Shown here piece after piece: positions 15,582 through 23,897 of a DNA stretch of 64,000 nucleotides. Under the pieces are notes generated by a model that did not search any database, was not told the origin of the DNA, and was given only the letters and a program-made list of their open reading frames with translations. How positions within the stretch are numbered: the stretch's first letter is position 1; each line of letters starts with the position of its first letter. The translations under genes were made by a program, and so were the position numbers. The stretch is from Gemmatimonas sp. GTDB lineage: Bacteria > Gemmatimonadota > Gemmatimonadetes > Gemmatimonadales > Gemmatimonadaceae. Location of the stretch: NCBI GenBank assembly GCA_011390885.1, contig JAABRO010000054.1, positions 62,001-126,000 on the forward strand. The letters run 5' to 3'.

Positions 15582-16661
15582 TCAGGCGACGAGGCTCGGG
15601 CGCGCGACGGGGCGGCGCACGCGCGAATCCGGCAGCGGAAAGGCCCGCGCGTCCATCGCGCGCGCGAAGGCGGCCACGCACTCGGCGTCGAACTGCGTGC
15701 CGATGCAGCGGCGCAACTCGGCCATCGCGTCGTCCACGGCCATGCCCGCGCGATACGGGCGCCCGCTCGTCATCGCGTCGAAGGAGTCGGCCACCGCCGC
15801 GATGCGGGCCTCGAGCGGGATCGCGTCGCCGGCCAGGCCATCGGGCGCGCCGCGTCCGTCCACCCGCTCATGGTGCGAGCGCACCACGGCGAGCGCGTGC
15901 GGCGCATCGCGCAACAGCGGCGACAGCAGGCGCCAGCCGATGACCGGATGCTCCATGATGTGCCGGTACTCCTCGGGCGTGAGCGCGCCTTCCTTGTTCA
16001 GCACGCCCTCGCGCACGCCGATCTTGCCGATGTCGTGCAGACGGCTGCCGAGCTCGAGCTGCGCGATCCGGTCGGCATCGAGGCCGAGCTCGCGGGCGAT
16101 GGCGAGCGAGTACTGCCCCACCCGTACCGAGTGCCCCCACGTGTAGGGGTCCTTCACTTCGAGCGCGTCGGCCAGCGACTGCAGCGAGGCGAGGAAGAGG
16201 TCCTCGTAGGCCCGCGCCTGCTGCTGCACCCGCGCCTCGAGGTGCTCGCGGTAGGCGGTGTTCTCGAGCAGGAGCTGTCGCTTCTCGAGGGCCTGTCCCA
16301 CTCGGCCGCGGATCTCGTCCACGCGGAACGGCTTGGTGACGTAGTCCATCGCCCCGTTGGCGAGGCATTGCACCGCGAGATCCACGTCGGAGACCCCCGT
16401 CACCATCACCACCGCCGTCTCGGGCCAGCGCTCGCGCACGATCTTGAGCAGCGTGACGCCATCCATCTCCGGCATGTGGTAGTCGGTGAGCACGAGCGCG
16501 GCCGGCAGTGCCTCGAGCAGTGCCACCGCCTCCGCGCCGGAGGCCGCATCCCGACAGCGAAACCCCTGCTGCTCGAGAATCCGACGGAGCACGGCACGCA
16601 GCGGCGCTTCGTCATCGACGATCAGGCAGCACGGAGCGGTTTCGCGATCGGGGAGGGACAT
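15582..16661 (-). CDS. Response regulator with HD-GYP phosphodiesterase domain
   Basis: This encodes 359 residues. A receiver domain (residues 8-125) has the phosphoacceptor Asp in LTDYHMPEMDG near 60 and the conserved Lys in YVTKPF near 109. A coiled-coil linker (about 125-170) leads to an HD-GYP domain with HDIGKIG near 209 and HHERVDGRGAPDG near 262. HD-GYP proteins hydrolyse cyclic di-GMP. Here the name-giving GYP tripeptide reads GAP, so activity or substrate may differ, although the HD and HHE metal ligands are kept. No sensor kinase is adjacent. It lies upstream of glmM on the same strand across a 220-bp gap that probably holds a glmM promoter. Confidence 0.9.
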   Translation of the reverse strand: MSLPDRETAPCCLIVDDEAPLRAVLRRILEQQGFRCRDAASGAEAVALLEALPAALVLTDYHMPEMDGVTLLKIVRERWPETAVVMVTGVSDVDLAVQCLANGAMDYVTKPFRVDEIRGRVGQALEKRQLLLENTAYREHLEARVQQQARAYEDLFLASLQSLADALEVKDPYTWGHSVRVGQYSLAIARELGLDADRIAQLELGSRLHDIGKIGVREGVLNKEGALTPEEYRHIMEHPVIGWRLLSPLLRDAPHALAVVRSHHERVDGRGAPDGLAGDAIPLEARIAAVADSFDAMTSGRPYRAGMAVDDAMAELRRCIGTQFDAECVAAFARAMDARAFPLPDSRVRRPVARPSLVA

Positions 16662-16766
16662 GGCGGCCTACGGCAGATGCGGGAGTGGGAGCGGGGCGAC
16701 GCGACGGTCAGGCAGCGGGCGGTGCATCGAACGGCGGCGGCTCGTGCGAGGCCCGTGCCCGCGGGC

Positions 16767-16772
16767 TAGCTT
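16767..16772 (+). promoter_or_regulatory. -10 element upstream of the transsulfuration gene
   Basis: TAGCTT lies 43 nt before the ATG, so a leader of roughly 35 nt is predicted. The -35 region is weak. Confidence 0.4.
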
Positions 16773-16815
16773 GCGCTGACCCCCGGCGTTCCCCACGCAC
16801 CACTTCGAACCGACG

Positions 16816-17979
16816 ATGACGCGCATCTTCCCTGACGATCTCGAGGCCGGCCTGTCGACGCGGGCCATTCACGCGGGCCAGCGGCCGGAGCCGCAGGCCG
16901 GCGCGATCATGACGCCGCTCTACCTCACGTCCACCTATGTGCAGGACGGGATGGGACAGCACAAGGGGTACGAGTACGCCCGCGGCAAGAACCCGACCCG
17001 CGAGGCCCTGGAGCGCAATGTCGCCTCCCTCGAGGGCGGACAGCACGGCTTCGCCTTTGCCAGCGGCATGGGGTGCCTCGACTCGATCATGAAGCTCTTC
17101 CGCGCCGGCGACCACATCGTGGTGGGCGAGAACGTGTACGGCGGCACGTTCCGGCTCTTCGACCGCATCCTGAAGCATATGGGGCTGTCCTTCAGCTATG
17201 TGGACACGCAGGACGCGCAGCGCGTGGAGGACGCCATGACGCCGGCCACGCGGGCCCTGCTCGTGGAGACGCCCACCAACCCGCTCATGCGCCTCGCCGA
17301 CCTGGCGGCCATGGCCGACATCGCGAAGCGGCACGACGCCCTGCTCGTGGTGGACAACACCTTCGCCACGCCGGTCTTCCAGCGGCCGCTCGAATTCGGG
17401 GCCCACATCGTGTGGCATTCCACCACCAAGTACCTCAATGGTCATAGTGATATGATCGGCGGCGTCGCGGTGGTTCTTGAGGACGACCTCGCCGCGCGGC
17501 TCCAGTTCATCCAGAACGCTGCCGGCGCCGTGCCCGGCCCCTTCGACTGCTGGCTCGCGCTGCGCGGCACCAAGACGCTGCCGCTTCGCATGCGCCAGCA
17601 TGACGCCAATGGGCGCCAGATCGCCGCCTGGCTGGCCAACCGGCTGGGCGAGGAGGCCGTCATCTACCCCGGGCTCGCCTCGCATCCGCAGCACGAGCTG
17701 GCCGCACGGCAGATGAGCGGCTTCGGCGGCATGATCACCATCGAGACGGGCAGCGTGGAGCGGGCCCGCCGGGTGCTCGAGGGCGTGCGGGTCTTCGCCC
17801 TCGCGGAGTCGCTCGGCGGCGTGGAGAGCCTCATCAGCCATCCGTTCAGCATGACCCACGGCTCGGTCCCCGCCGAGGTCAAGGTCGCCATGGGACTCAC
17901 GGACGGCATGGTGCGCCTGTCGTGCGGCGTGGAGGACGTCGAGGACCTGATCGCGGACCTCGACCAGGCCCTGGGCTGA
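16816..17979 (+). CDS. Cystathionine gamma-synthase/lyase family PLP enzyme
   Basis: This is a 387-residue Cys/Met-metabolism PLP enzyme. The Schiff-base lysine is in HSTTKYLNGHSD near residue 205. The cofactor phosphate-binding YEYARGKNPTR segment lies near 53 and the FASGM loop near 80. The LRGTKTLPLRM segment near 255 follows the cystathionine gamma-synthase/gamma-lyase pattern. It either joins cysteine to an activated homoserine in methionine synthesis or cleaves cystathionine to cysteine; sequence alone does not decide, and methionine gamma-lyase is less likely. It stands alone between a divergent regulator and the M48 gene. Confidence 0.85.
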   Translation: MTRIFPDDLEAGLSTRAIHAGQRPEPQAGAIMTPLYLTSTYVQDGMGQHKGYEYARGKNPTREALERNVASLEGGQHGFAFASGMGCLDSIMKLFRAGDHIVVGENVYGGTFRLFDRILKHMGLSFSYVDTQDAQRVEDAMTPATRALLVETPTNPLMRLADLAAMADIAKRHDALLVVDNTFATPVFQRPLEFGAHIVWHSTTKYLNGHSDMIGGVAVVLEDDLAARLQFIQNAAGAVPGPFDCWLALRGTKTLPLRMRQHDANGRQIAAWLANRLGEEAVIYPGLASHPQHELAARQMSGFGGMITIETGSVERARRVLEGVRVFALAESLGGVESLISHPFSMTHGSVPAEVKVAMGLTDGMVRLSCGVEDVEDLIADLDQALG

Positions 17980-18049
17980 GCCGCCACCGAACATCGCAAC
18001 TTCCGAGGGGCTGGCAGCGTAGGGATCGGGAACCCTGATCCCCCCTGCC

Positions 18050-19156
18050 ATGTCCCCTCAGAAGCTCTCGCAGATCTCCTCCGTCAGCTGGGAGCACCCG
18101 GCCGACCGCGCTGCGCTCAACGCGTTGCGCGCCCTCCCGGGCTTCGACCTCGCCGTACGCAAGATCGCCGGCTTCTTCGGCGAGCGCGGCATCCGGAATC
18201 TCTTCCTCGGCGACGCGGTGCTGGTGGGCCCGACCCAGCGCCCCAACCTGTACGCGCTGTACCAGGAAGTGCTCGAGACGCTCGACTGGCCGCCGGCCGG
18301 CGGCGACCCGCCGCAGCTCTATGTGGCGCAGACGCCGCTCGCCAACGCGGGCGCGGTGGGCTTCGACAAGCCGTTCATCGTGATCAACTCGGGCGCGCTC
18401 GAGATCCTCTCGCGAGAGGAGCAGCGGTTCATCCTCGCGCACGAGCTCGGGCACATCATGAGCGGACACACCACGTACCGCACCATCGCGGTCATCGTCA
18501 TGACCTTCGGCTTCCAGGTCCTGCCGATCGTCGCGACCGTGGCACTGCTCCCGTTCCAGCTCGCCCTGCTGGAGTGGTACCGCAAGTCGGAGCTGTCGGC
18601 CGACCGTGCCGGCCTGCTCGGCTCGCAGAACCCGCGCGAATCCATGCACGCCTTCCTGTCCCTCGCGGGCGGCAAGGTCGTCAACGACACCGTCGACCTC
18701 GACGCCTACCTGGAGCAGGCGAGGGAGTACGAAGTGGGCGGCTCGTCGTGGGACGCCGTCCTCAAGGCGCTCAACACCGCGCTGCGCGTGCACCCGTTCC
18801 ACACGGTGCGCGTGGGCGAGCTCAACCGGTGGGTGGAATCGGGCGGCTTCAGCCGCATCCTCGGTGGCGACTACGTGCGGCGCGGCGATGAGGCGCAGCG
18901 ACCGCTCGGCGACGATGTGCGCGAGGCCACCAACTACTACGCGGCCGAAGCGCGAGCGGCCGTGGACAAGGTGGGCGACGTCTTCACCAAGGCCGCCGAC
19001 GCGTTCGCCGATGCCTTCCGCTCGGCGACCGGCGCGGCCTCGTCGCCCCGTGGCGATGGCGGAGCGAGCGGGCCCGCGACGGGTGGCCCGACCGAAGGCG
19101 GCCCGACCGGTGCTCCGCCCGCGGAACCGGGACCGAGCGGCCCGACGAACGGTTAG
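18050..19156 (+). CDS. M48 family metalloprotease, membrane-bound
   Basis: This is a 368-residue zinc protease. HELGH near residue 130 is the zinc-binding and catalytic motif, and ELSADRAG near 182 supplies the third ligand. Two hydrophobic segments (about 145-180) between them place it in the inner membrane. The last 50 residues are rich in Gly, Pro and Thr and look disordered. Family members such as HtpX degrade misfolded membrane proteins, which is the probable role. The stop TAG is also the start of a TAGCTT hexamer upstream of purD. Confidence 0.88.
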   Translation: MSPQKLSQISSVSWEHPADRAALNALRALPGFDLAVRKIAGFFGERGIRNLFLGDAVLVGPTQRPNLYALYQEVLETLDWPPAGGDPPQLYVAQTPLANAGAVGFDKPFIVINSGALEILSREEQRFILAHELGHIMSGHTTYRTIAVIVMTFGFQVLPIVATVALLPFQLALLEWYRKSELSADRAGLLGSQNPRESMHAFLSLAGGKVVNDTVDLDAYLEQAREYEVGGSSWDAVLKALNTALRVHPFHTVRVGELNRWVESGGFSRILGGDYVRRGDEAQRPLGDDVREATNYYAAEARAAVDKVGDVFTKAADAFADAFRSATGAASSPRGDGGASGPATGGPTEGGPTGAPPAEPGPSGPTNG

Positions 19157-19159
19157 CTT
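19154..19159 (+). promoter_or_regulatory. -10 element upstream of purD
   Basis: TAGCTT shares its first three bases with the M48 stop codon and lies 42 nt before the purD ATG. No convincing -35 is seen. Confidence 0.4.
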
Positions 19160-19201
19160 TCGCGCGGCCGCCACGGCGGCGGCCTCGCACCCCGTGTCGT
19201 C

Positions 19202-20485
19202 ATGAAGATTCTCCTCGTCGGCAGCGGCGGGCGCGAACATGCGCTCGCCGATGCCCTGGTCCGCGAAAACACCACCATCGAACTGCTCGCGGCCCCCGGC
19301 AACCCGGGGATCGCGCAGCGCGCGCGCACCGTCCCCGTGAAGGTCGGCGAGCTGGACCGGCTCGTGGCACTCGCGGAGGAGGAGCAGGTCGACCTCGTCG
19401 TGGTCGGCCCGGAGGCACCGCTCGCGGACGGCCTCGTGGACCGGCTGCGGCTGCGCGGCATCGCCGCATTCGGCCCCACGCGCGAGGCGGCGGAGATCGA
19501 GACCTCGAAGCACGTGGCGAAGTCGCTCATGACGCGCGCCGGCGTGCCCACCGCGCGCGCCGAGACGCATCGCACGGCCGAGGAGGCGCACACGGCGGTG
19601 CGTGAGCGCTTCGGCGCCCCGGTGGTGATCAAGGCCTCCGGGCTGGCCGCCGGCAAGGGCGTGATCGTGTGCGCCACCGAGCGTGAGGCGCACGCCGCTA
19701 TCGACCGCATCATGGACGACCGGGCCTTCGGCGACGCGGGCAACGAGGTGCTCGTGGAGGCGTTCATGCAGGGCGAGGAGCTCTCGCTGTTCGCGCTCAC
19801 CGACGGCACGGATGTGCTCACCATGCTCCCCGCGCAGGACCACAAGCGCCTGCTCGACGGCGACGACGGCCCGAACACCGGCGGCATGGGGGCGTACACG
19901 CCGGTGTCCATCGGCACCCCGTCGCTCATCGACGACGTCACCGAGCGCATCCTGCTCCCCACGCTGCACGCGCTGCGCAAGCGCGGCTCGCCGTTCACCG
20001 GCCTGCTCTACGCCGGCCTGATGCTCACGGAGGAGGGGCCGCAGGTCGTCGAGTTCAACTGCCGCTTCGGCGACCCAGAAACGCAGGCCCTCCTCCCGCT
20101 GCTCGAGAGCAGCCTGCTCGACCCCATGCTCGCGATCGCGCGCGGTGCGCGCATCGGCAACATGTCACCGCTCGCCTGGCGCGCCGGGGCATCGGTCACC
20201 ACGGTCGTGGCGGCGGCCAACTATCCCGAAACGCCGCGCACCGGCGACGAAATCACGCTACCCGACGATGACGCCACCCGCCGCGTGTACCACGCGGGCA
20301 CGGCGCGCGATGCGAGCGGGCGACTCGTCACGAGCGGCGGGCGGGTGGTGGCCGTGACCGGCCTGGGCGCCACGCTGCGCGACGCGCAGCGCGTGAGCCG
20401 AGCGGGAGCGGAGGCGGTGGGCTTCGAGGGCGCGCACTTCCGCACCGACATCGGCTGGCGGGAAGCGGCACGACACGGCGCCTGA
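19202..20485 (+). CDS. purD: Phosphoribosylamine--glycine ligase
   Basis: This 427-residue ATP-grasp enzyme joins glycine to phosphoribosylamine in de novo purine synthesis. The N-terminal MKILLVGSGGREHALA, the GPEAPLADG segment near residue 62, the ATP-grasp IKASGLAAGKGVIV near residue 142 and GLLYAGLMLT near 268 are typical. Length matches the family. No other pur gene is adjacent. mutM follows after 16 nt on the same strand and is probably co-transcribed. Confidence 0.97.
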   Translation: MKILLVGSGGREHALADALVRENTTIELLAAPGNPGIAQRARTVPVKVGELDRLVALAEEEQVDLVVVGPEAPLADGLVDRLRLRGIAAFGPTREAAEIETSKHVAKSLMTRAGVPTARAETHRTAEEAHTAVRERFGAPVVIKASGLAAGKGVIVCATEREAHAAIDRIMDDRAFGDAGNEVLVEAFMQGEELSLFALTDGTDVLTMLPAQDHKRLLDGDDGPNTGGMGAYTPVSIGTPSLIDDVTERILLPTLHALRKRGSPFTGLLYAGLMLTEEGPQVVEFNCRFGDPETQALLPLLESSLLDPMLAIARGARIGNMSPLAWRAGASVTTVVAAANYPETPRTGDEITLPDDDATRRVYHAGTARDASGRLVTSGGRVVAVTGLGATLRDAQRVSRAGAEAVGFEGAHFRTDIGWREAARHGA

Positions 20486-20501
20486 GGCGGCGCGCCTCGG
20501 C

Positions 20502-21344
20502 ATGCCGGAGCTGCCGGAAACGGAGACGATCGCACGCGACCTCGAGGCCCTGATCGGAGGCGCGCAGATCGTCGGCGCGCGCGTGATGCGCCCGGACGTG
20601 CTGCGCGAGATCGAGCCTGAGCGTCTCGGCGCGTCGATTGCTGGTACGCGCGTGCGGTGCGTGTGGCGGCGCGCCAAGCTGATCGTGCTCGACCTCGCGC
20701 GCGACGAAGAGCGCGTGAGCACGCACCTGGTCGTGCAGCCGCGCTTCACCGGCGCGCTGCTCGTGGACGACGGCACGCTCGACGCCGAGCTGCGTGAGTA
20801 CCTGTGTGTCACGCTCCGGCTCGCCGACGGACGCGCCCTGCACTACCGCGACGTGCGGCGGCTGGGCACGGTGGCGCTCATGACACCGGCGCGCTTTGCC
20901 GAGTATGCCGGAGCGCTCGGACTCGAGCCGCTCGACGCCACCAGCACGCCGGAGGCACTGCGCGCCGTGTTCGGCAGCAGCGTGCGTCCGATCAAGGCCG
21001 CGCTCATGGACCAGGCGCTGCTCGCCGGCGTGGGCAACATCTACGCGACCGAAGCCTGCTGGGTCGCAGGCATCGACCCGTCGCGCGCGGCGAACTCGCT
21101 CACGCCGCACGAGTGGACCGTGCTGCACACCGCGCTCGTGCGCCTGCTGCGCGACAGCATCGCGGCGCGTGGCACCAGCTTTCGCGACTACCGCGATGCG
21201 ACGGGCGCGCGAGGTGGCTTCGTGTCGCAGCTGCGCGCGTACGGCCGCGCAGGACTGCCCTGTGCCCGCTGTGGACGACGGCTCGTGGGTACCGACGCCA
21301 TCGACGGGCGGATGACGGTGTTCTGCCCCTGGTGCCAGCGATAG
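20502..21344 (+). CDS. mutM: Formamidopyrimidine-DNA glycosylase
   Basis: This 280-residue base-excision enzyme removes 8-oxoguanine and formamidopyrimidines and nicks the abasic site. The N-terminus after Met, PELPETE, holds the catalytic Pro and Glu. Lys in RRAKLIVLDL near residue 62 is the conserved hairpin lysine. DQALLAGVGNIYATEACW near 168 is the helix-two-turn-helix region typical of Fpg rather than Nei. The C-terminus has a four-cysteine zinc finger (CARC and CPWC, residues about 254-279). It converges on the SDR gene. Confidence 0.94.
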   Translation: MPELPETETIARDLEALIGGAQIVGARVMRPDVLREIEPERLGASIAGTRVRCVWRRAKLIVLDLARDEERVSTHLVVQPRFTGALLVDDGTLDAELREYLCVTLRLADGRALHYRDVRRLGTVALMTPARFAEYAGALGLEPLDATSTPEALRAVFGSSVRPIKAALMDQALLAGVGNIYATEACWVAGIDPSRAANSLTPHEWTVLHTALVRLLRDSIAARGTSFRDYRDATGARGGFVSQLRAYGRAGLPCARCGRRLVGTDAIDGRMTVFCPWCQR

Positions 21345-21375
21345 CGGCCGCACGTCGCCGCCGTATGCTGCGCGT

Positions 21376-22278
21376 TCAGAGTGGCCCGTCGCGAAACGTC
21401 CACTGCGGTGTGTAGCCGAGCCGCTCGCGTGCGGGACCGATGTCGAGCACGCTGGGCCGTGCCAGCTGGCGCACCACGTACCGGGTGAGCGGCGGATCGT
21501 CGTTCCGTCGGAGCAGCGTCCACAGGGCCTCGCTGCCGAGCGCGACCGCGTGTGCGATGGGCTCGGGCACGAAGCGCAGCTGCACCGGTACCTCGTAGCG
21601 CTCGAACAGGGTGCGCAGCAGATCGTCCACGCGCGGCGCGTCGGCGTCGGCCACGTCGAGCACGAGCGGTGACCGCGCGTCCGGCGCGCCGCGCAGCAGC
21701 TCGAGGGCGCGCACGATCGCCTGCACGAGGTTGTCGATGTGCGTGACGGAGATCGGCGAACGCCCATCGCCGGGCACGAAGAGCCGGCCGCCTCGCACCC
21801 GCGATCGCACGCGCGGCCAGAGTGTGGTGTCGCCGGGACCGTAGATCACGTGCGGCCGCAGCACGACGGCCGGGTGCCCACTGTCGGTGACGATCGCCTC
21901 ACCGCGCTGCTTGCTCGCCGCGTATGGCGGCAGGTCGCGACCGTCGTACACACTGGCCGTGCTCACGTGCACGATCGGCACGCCCGCCTGCAGACTGGCG
22001 AGCAGATGGCGCGTGCCGCGCTCGTTCACGGCAGCGAACTGCTCGGCCGCCCCCCACTGCCCCACGTGCGCCGCGCAGTGCACGACGGCATCCACGTGGC
22101 GCAGGTCGATCGCCCCGTGCGCGAGGTCCCAGGACGCATAACGCGGCGGCCCGCTGTTCAGCGCCGCAGCTGGTCGACGCCCGAAGGACCAGACCTCGTG
22201 TCCGAGTACCTCGAGCGCTCGTGCGGTGCGCCCACCCACGAAGCCGCTCGCACCGGTCACGGCCACGCGCATCGTCAC
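21376..22278 (-). CDS. Extended SDR (NAD-dependent epimerase/dehydratase; OleD-like)
   Basis: This encodes 300 residues with the Rossmann motif GASGFVG near residues 9-15 and the catalytic YAASK near 120. It belongs to the extended short-chain dehydrogenases that include 3-beta-hydroxysteroid dehydrogenases and OleD, the enzyme that reduces beta-keto acids in bacterial olefin synthesis. It is the last gene of a five-gene operon. GTG 22278 overlaps the ligase stop (GTGA), while ATG 22272 two codons later is an equally good start. The OleD-like role is inferred from the ligase and KAS III neighbours. Confidence 0.8.
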   Translation of the reverse strand: MTMRVAVTGASGFVGGRTARALEVLGHEVWSFGRRPAAALNSGPPRYASWDLAHGAIDLRHVDAVVHCAAHVGQWGAAEQFAAVNERGTRHLLASLQAGVPIVHVSTASVYDGRDLPPYAASKQRGEAIVTDSGHPAVVLRPHVIYGPGDTTLWPRVRSRVRGGRLFVPGDGRSPISVTHIDNLVQAIVRALELLRGAPDARSPLVLDVADADAPRVDDLLRTLFERYEVPVQLRFVPEPIAHAVALGSEALWTLLRRNDDPPLTRYVVRQLARPSVLDIGPARERLGYTPQWTFRDGPL

Positions 22279-23897
22279 CGGCCCGGCTCGGCGTCCAGTT
22301 GCGCGATCGGCTGCGCGATGCGATTCTCGCGCGTCGGCTCCCCCGGCGCCCGCAGCCCCAACGCGCGCCGCAGCGCCGCCTTGTCCACCTTGTGGGAGCG
22401 CCCCGACTCCGGCAGCGCATGCAGTCGGATCTCGTCGGGCAACGCCGAACGGTCGAGTCGATTGGCGCCGGTGCGCACTGCACGCGCCACCTGCTCACGC
22501 AGCGCGTACCCATCGGCACCGGGCTCGGGTTCGATCACGAGGACCACGCGTTCGTCGGCCCGCGACTCGTCGAAGTCGCCCACCAGCGCGGCACGGCGCA
22601 CGCCCGGAATGCGCTCCACCAGCGGCTCGTACAGCTCCGGATAGATGTTGTGGTCGCCCCGGATGATCATGTCCTTGAGCCGCCCGAGCAGCACGATGCG
22701 ATCGCCGTCGAGTCGTGCGAGGTCGCCGGTGGCGTGCTCCGACAGCTCCGGCCGACCGGCGTATCCGCGACAGAGCGATGCGCCCGACACCAGCAGCTGG
22801 CCACGCGCATCGACGCGGACGGTGACGCCACGCACCGGCCGGCCCACCAGGTCTCCATGGCCGTCGTAGGCGAGCTTCTCGCGCAGCGACACGCGCGCGA
22901 TCGGCAGCAGTTCCGTGGCCCCGTACACGCACCATGCGTCGCACGCGGTCGGCAGCAGCGGTGCCAGTCGCGCGAGAAACGGCGCGCGTACCGGCGCGGC
23001 ACCGATCATGAGCGAGCGCAGATTCGGCGGCATGGCGCGTCCCCCCGCCTCGCAGGCCTCCACCAGCAGCCGACAGTCGCGCGTGGTGAAGAACGCGTGC
23101 GTGACACCGTGCGCGTCGAGCGCCGCCAGCGCGTCGACCGCACGAAAGGCGAGCGGGCGCGGCACGAGGGCGAGCGCGCCCGTGCACAGCGCCGGCAGGA
23201 GCAGGTGCAGGTCCTTCGCGTACACCACATCGGCCAGCGCCGGTGCGAGTTCGCGCTCCACCGTCTCGAGAATGGACCCGAGCGAGCCGCGCGTGTGCAC
23301 GACGGCCTTCGGGTCGTCCGTGGTGCCGGAGGTGCAGACGATGAACGCCTCATCACGCGGCGAGGCCGTGCCCTGCGCCTCGCACGAGAGCGTGCCGGAC
23401 GCGCGACGCGCGAGCAGTGACGCGAGCGTGATCGTGGCCGGCAGCCCGGGCAGCCAGGGGCCCACGCGCACGACACGTGCACCCGCCACGCCGCCGAGCG
23501 GTGCGAAGCGAACGCCGCGCGACCGCAGCAGGCGCGCCACCACGCCGTCGGTGCGCACCAGCAGCATCGACTCGGCGAACACCCACGCGGGTTCGAGCTG
23601 CCGCATGCGCGTGGCGAACAGCACATCGGAGGTGCCGGGGTCCTGCGGCACCAGCACACCACCCAGCTCGTGCACCGCCAGCACGAGGCACACCGCATCG
23701 ATGCCGGGGCGCACGGAGAAGACCACGCGGTCGCCTCGCCGGAAGCCGAAGGCGTGCAGTCCGCGCATCAGCGCGCGCACCCGCTGCACGAGGGCGACAC
23801 GTGTGATCTGTCGACCGCTTCGCGCCCCGCTCACCTCCCGGAGCGCCATCCCCCCCGGCACCTCGTCCGCCCGCGCGGTGATGCGTTCAAGGAGCAT
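22275..23897 (-). CDS. AMP-dependent acyl ligase (OleC-like)
   Basis: This is a 540-residue adenylate-forming enzyme. The ATP-binding loop reads CTSGTTDDPKAVVHT near residue 189, where the usual glycine-rich TGxPKG is TDDPKA. The YGATELLP motif near 325, the hinge GRLKDMIIRGDHN near 402 and the catalytic Lys in SHKVDKAAL near 507 are present. YGATE-xLP is, as I recall it, characteristic of OleC beta-lactone synthetases. ATG 23897 overlaps the P450 stop by 11 nt, and the longer upstream frame is P450 coding in another phase. It should activate a carboxylic acid, possibly the beta-hydroxy acid made by the SDR. A plain fatty acyl-AMP/CoA ligase is the alternative. Confidence 0.8.
   Translation of the reverse strand: MLLERITARADEVPGGMALREVSGARSGRQITRVALVQRVRALMRGLHAFGFRRGDRVVFSVRPGIDAVCLVLAVHELGGVLVPQDPGTSDVLFATRMRQLEPAWVFAESMLLVRTDGVVARLLRSRGVRFAPLGGVAGARVVRVGPWLPGLPATITLASLLARRASGTLSCEAQGTASPRDEAFIVCTSGTTDDPKAVVHTRGSLGSILETVERELAPALADVVYAKDLHLLLPALCTGALALVPRPLAFRAVDALAALDAHGVTHAFFTTRDCRLLVEACEAGGRAMPPNLRSLMIGAAPVRAPFLARLAPLLPTACDAWCVYGATELLPIARVSLREKLAYDGHGDLVGRPVRGVTVRVDARGQLLVSGASLCRGYAGRPELSEHATGDLARLDGDRIVLLGRLKDMIIRGDHNIYPELYEPLVERIPGVRRAALVGDFDESRADERVVLVIEPEPGADGYALREQVARAVRTGANRLDRSALPDEIRLHALPESGRSHKVDKAALRRALGLRAPGEPTRENRIAQPIAQLDAEPGR

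Noticed and set aside
18020-18046. GGGATC...GATCCC inverted repeat before the M48 gene
   Set aside because: Only 6 bp with a 9-nt loop; too weak to call an operator or terminator.
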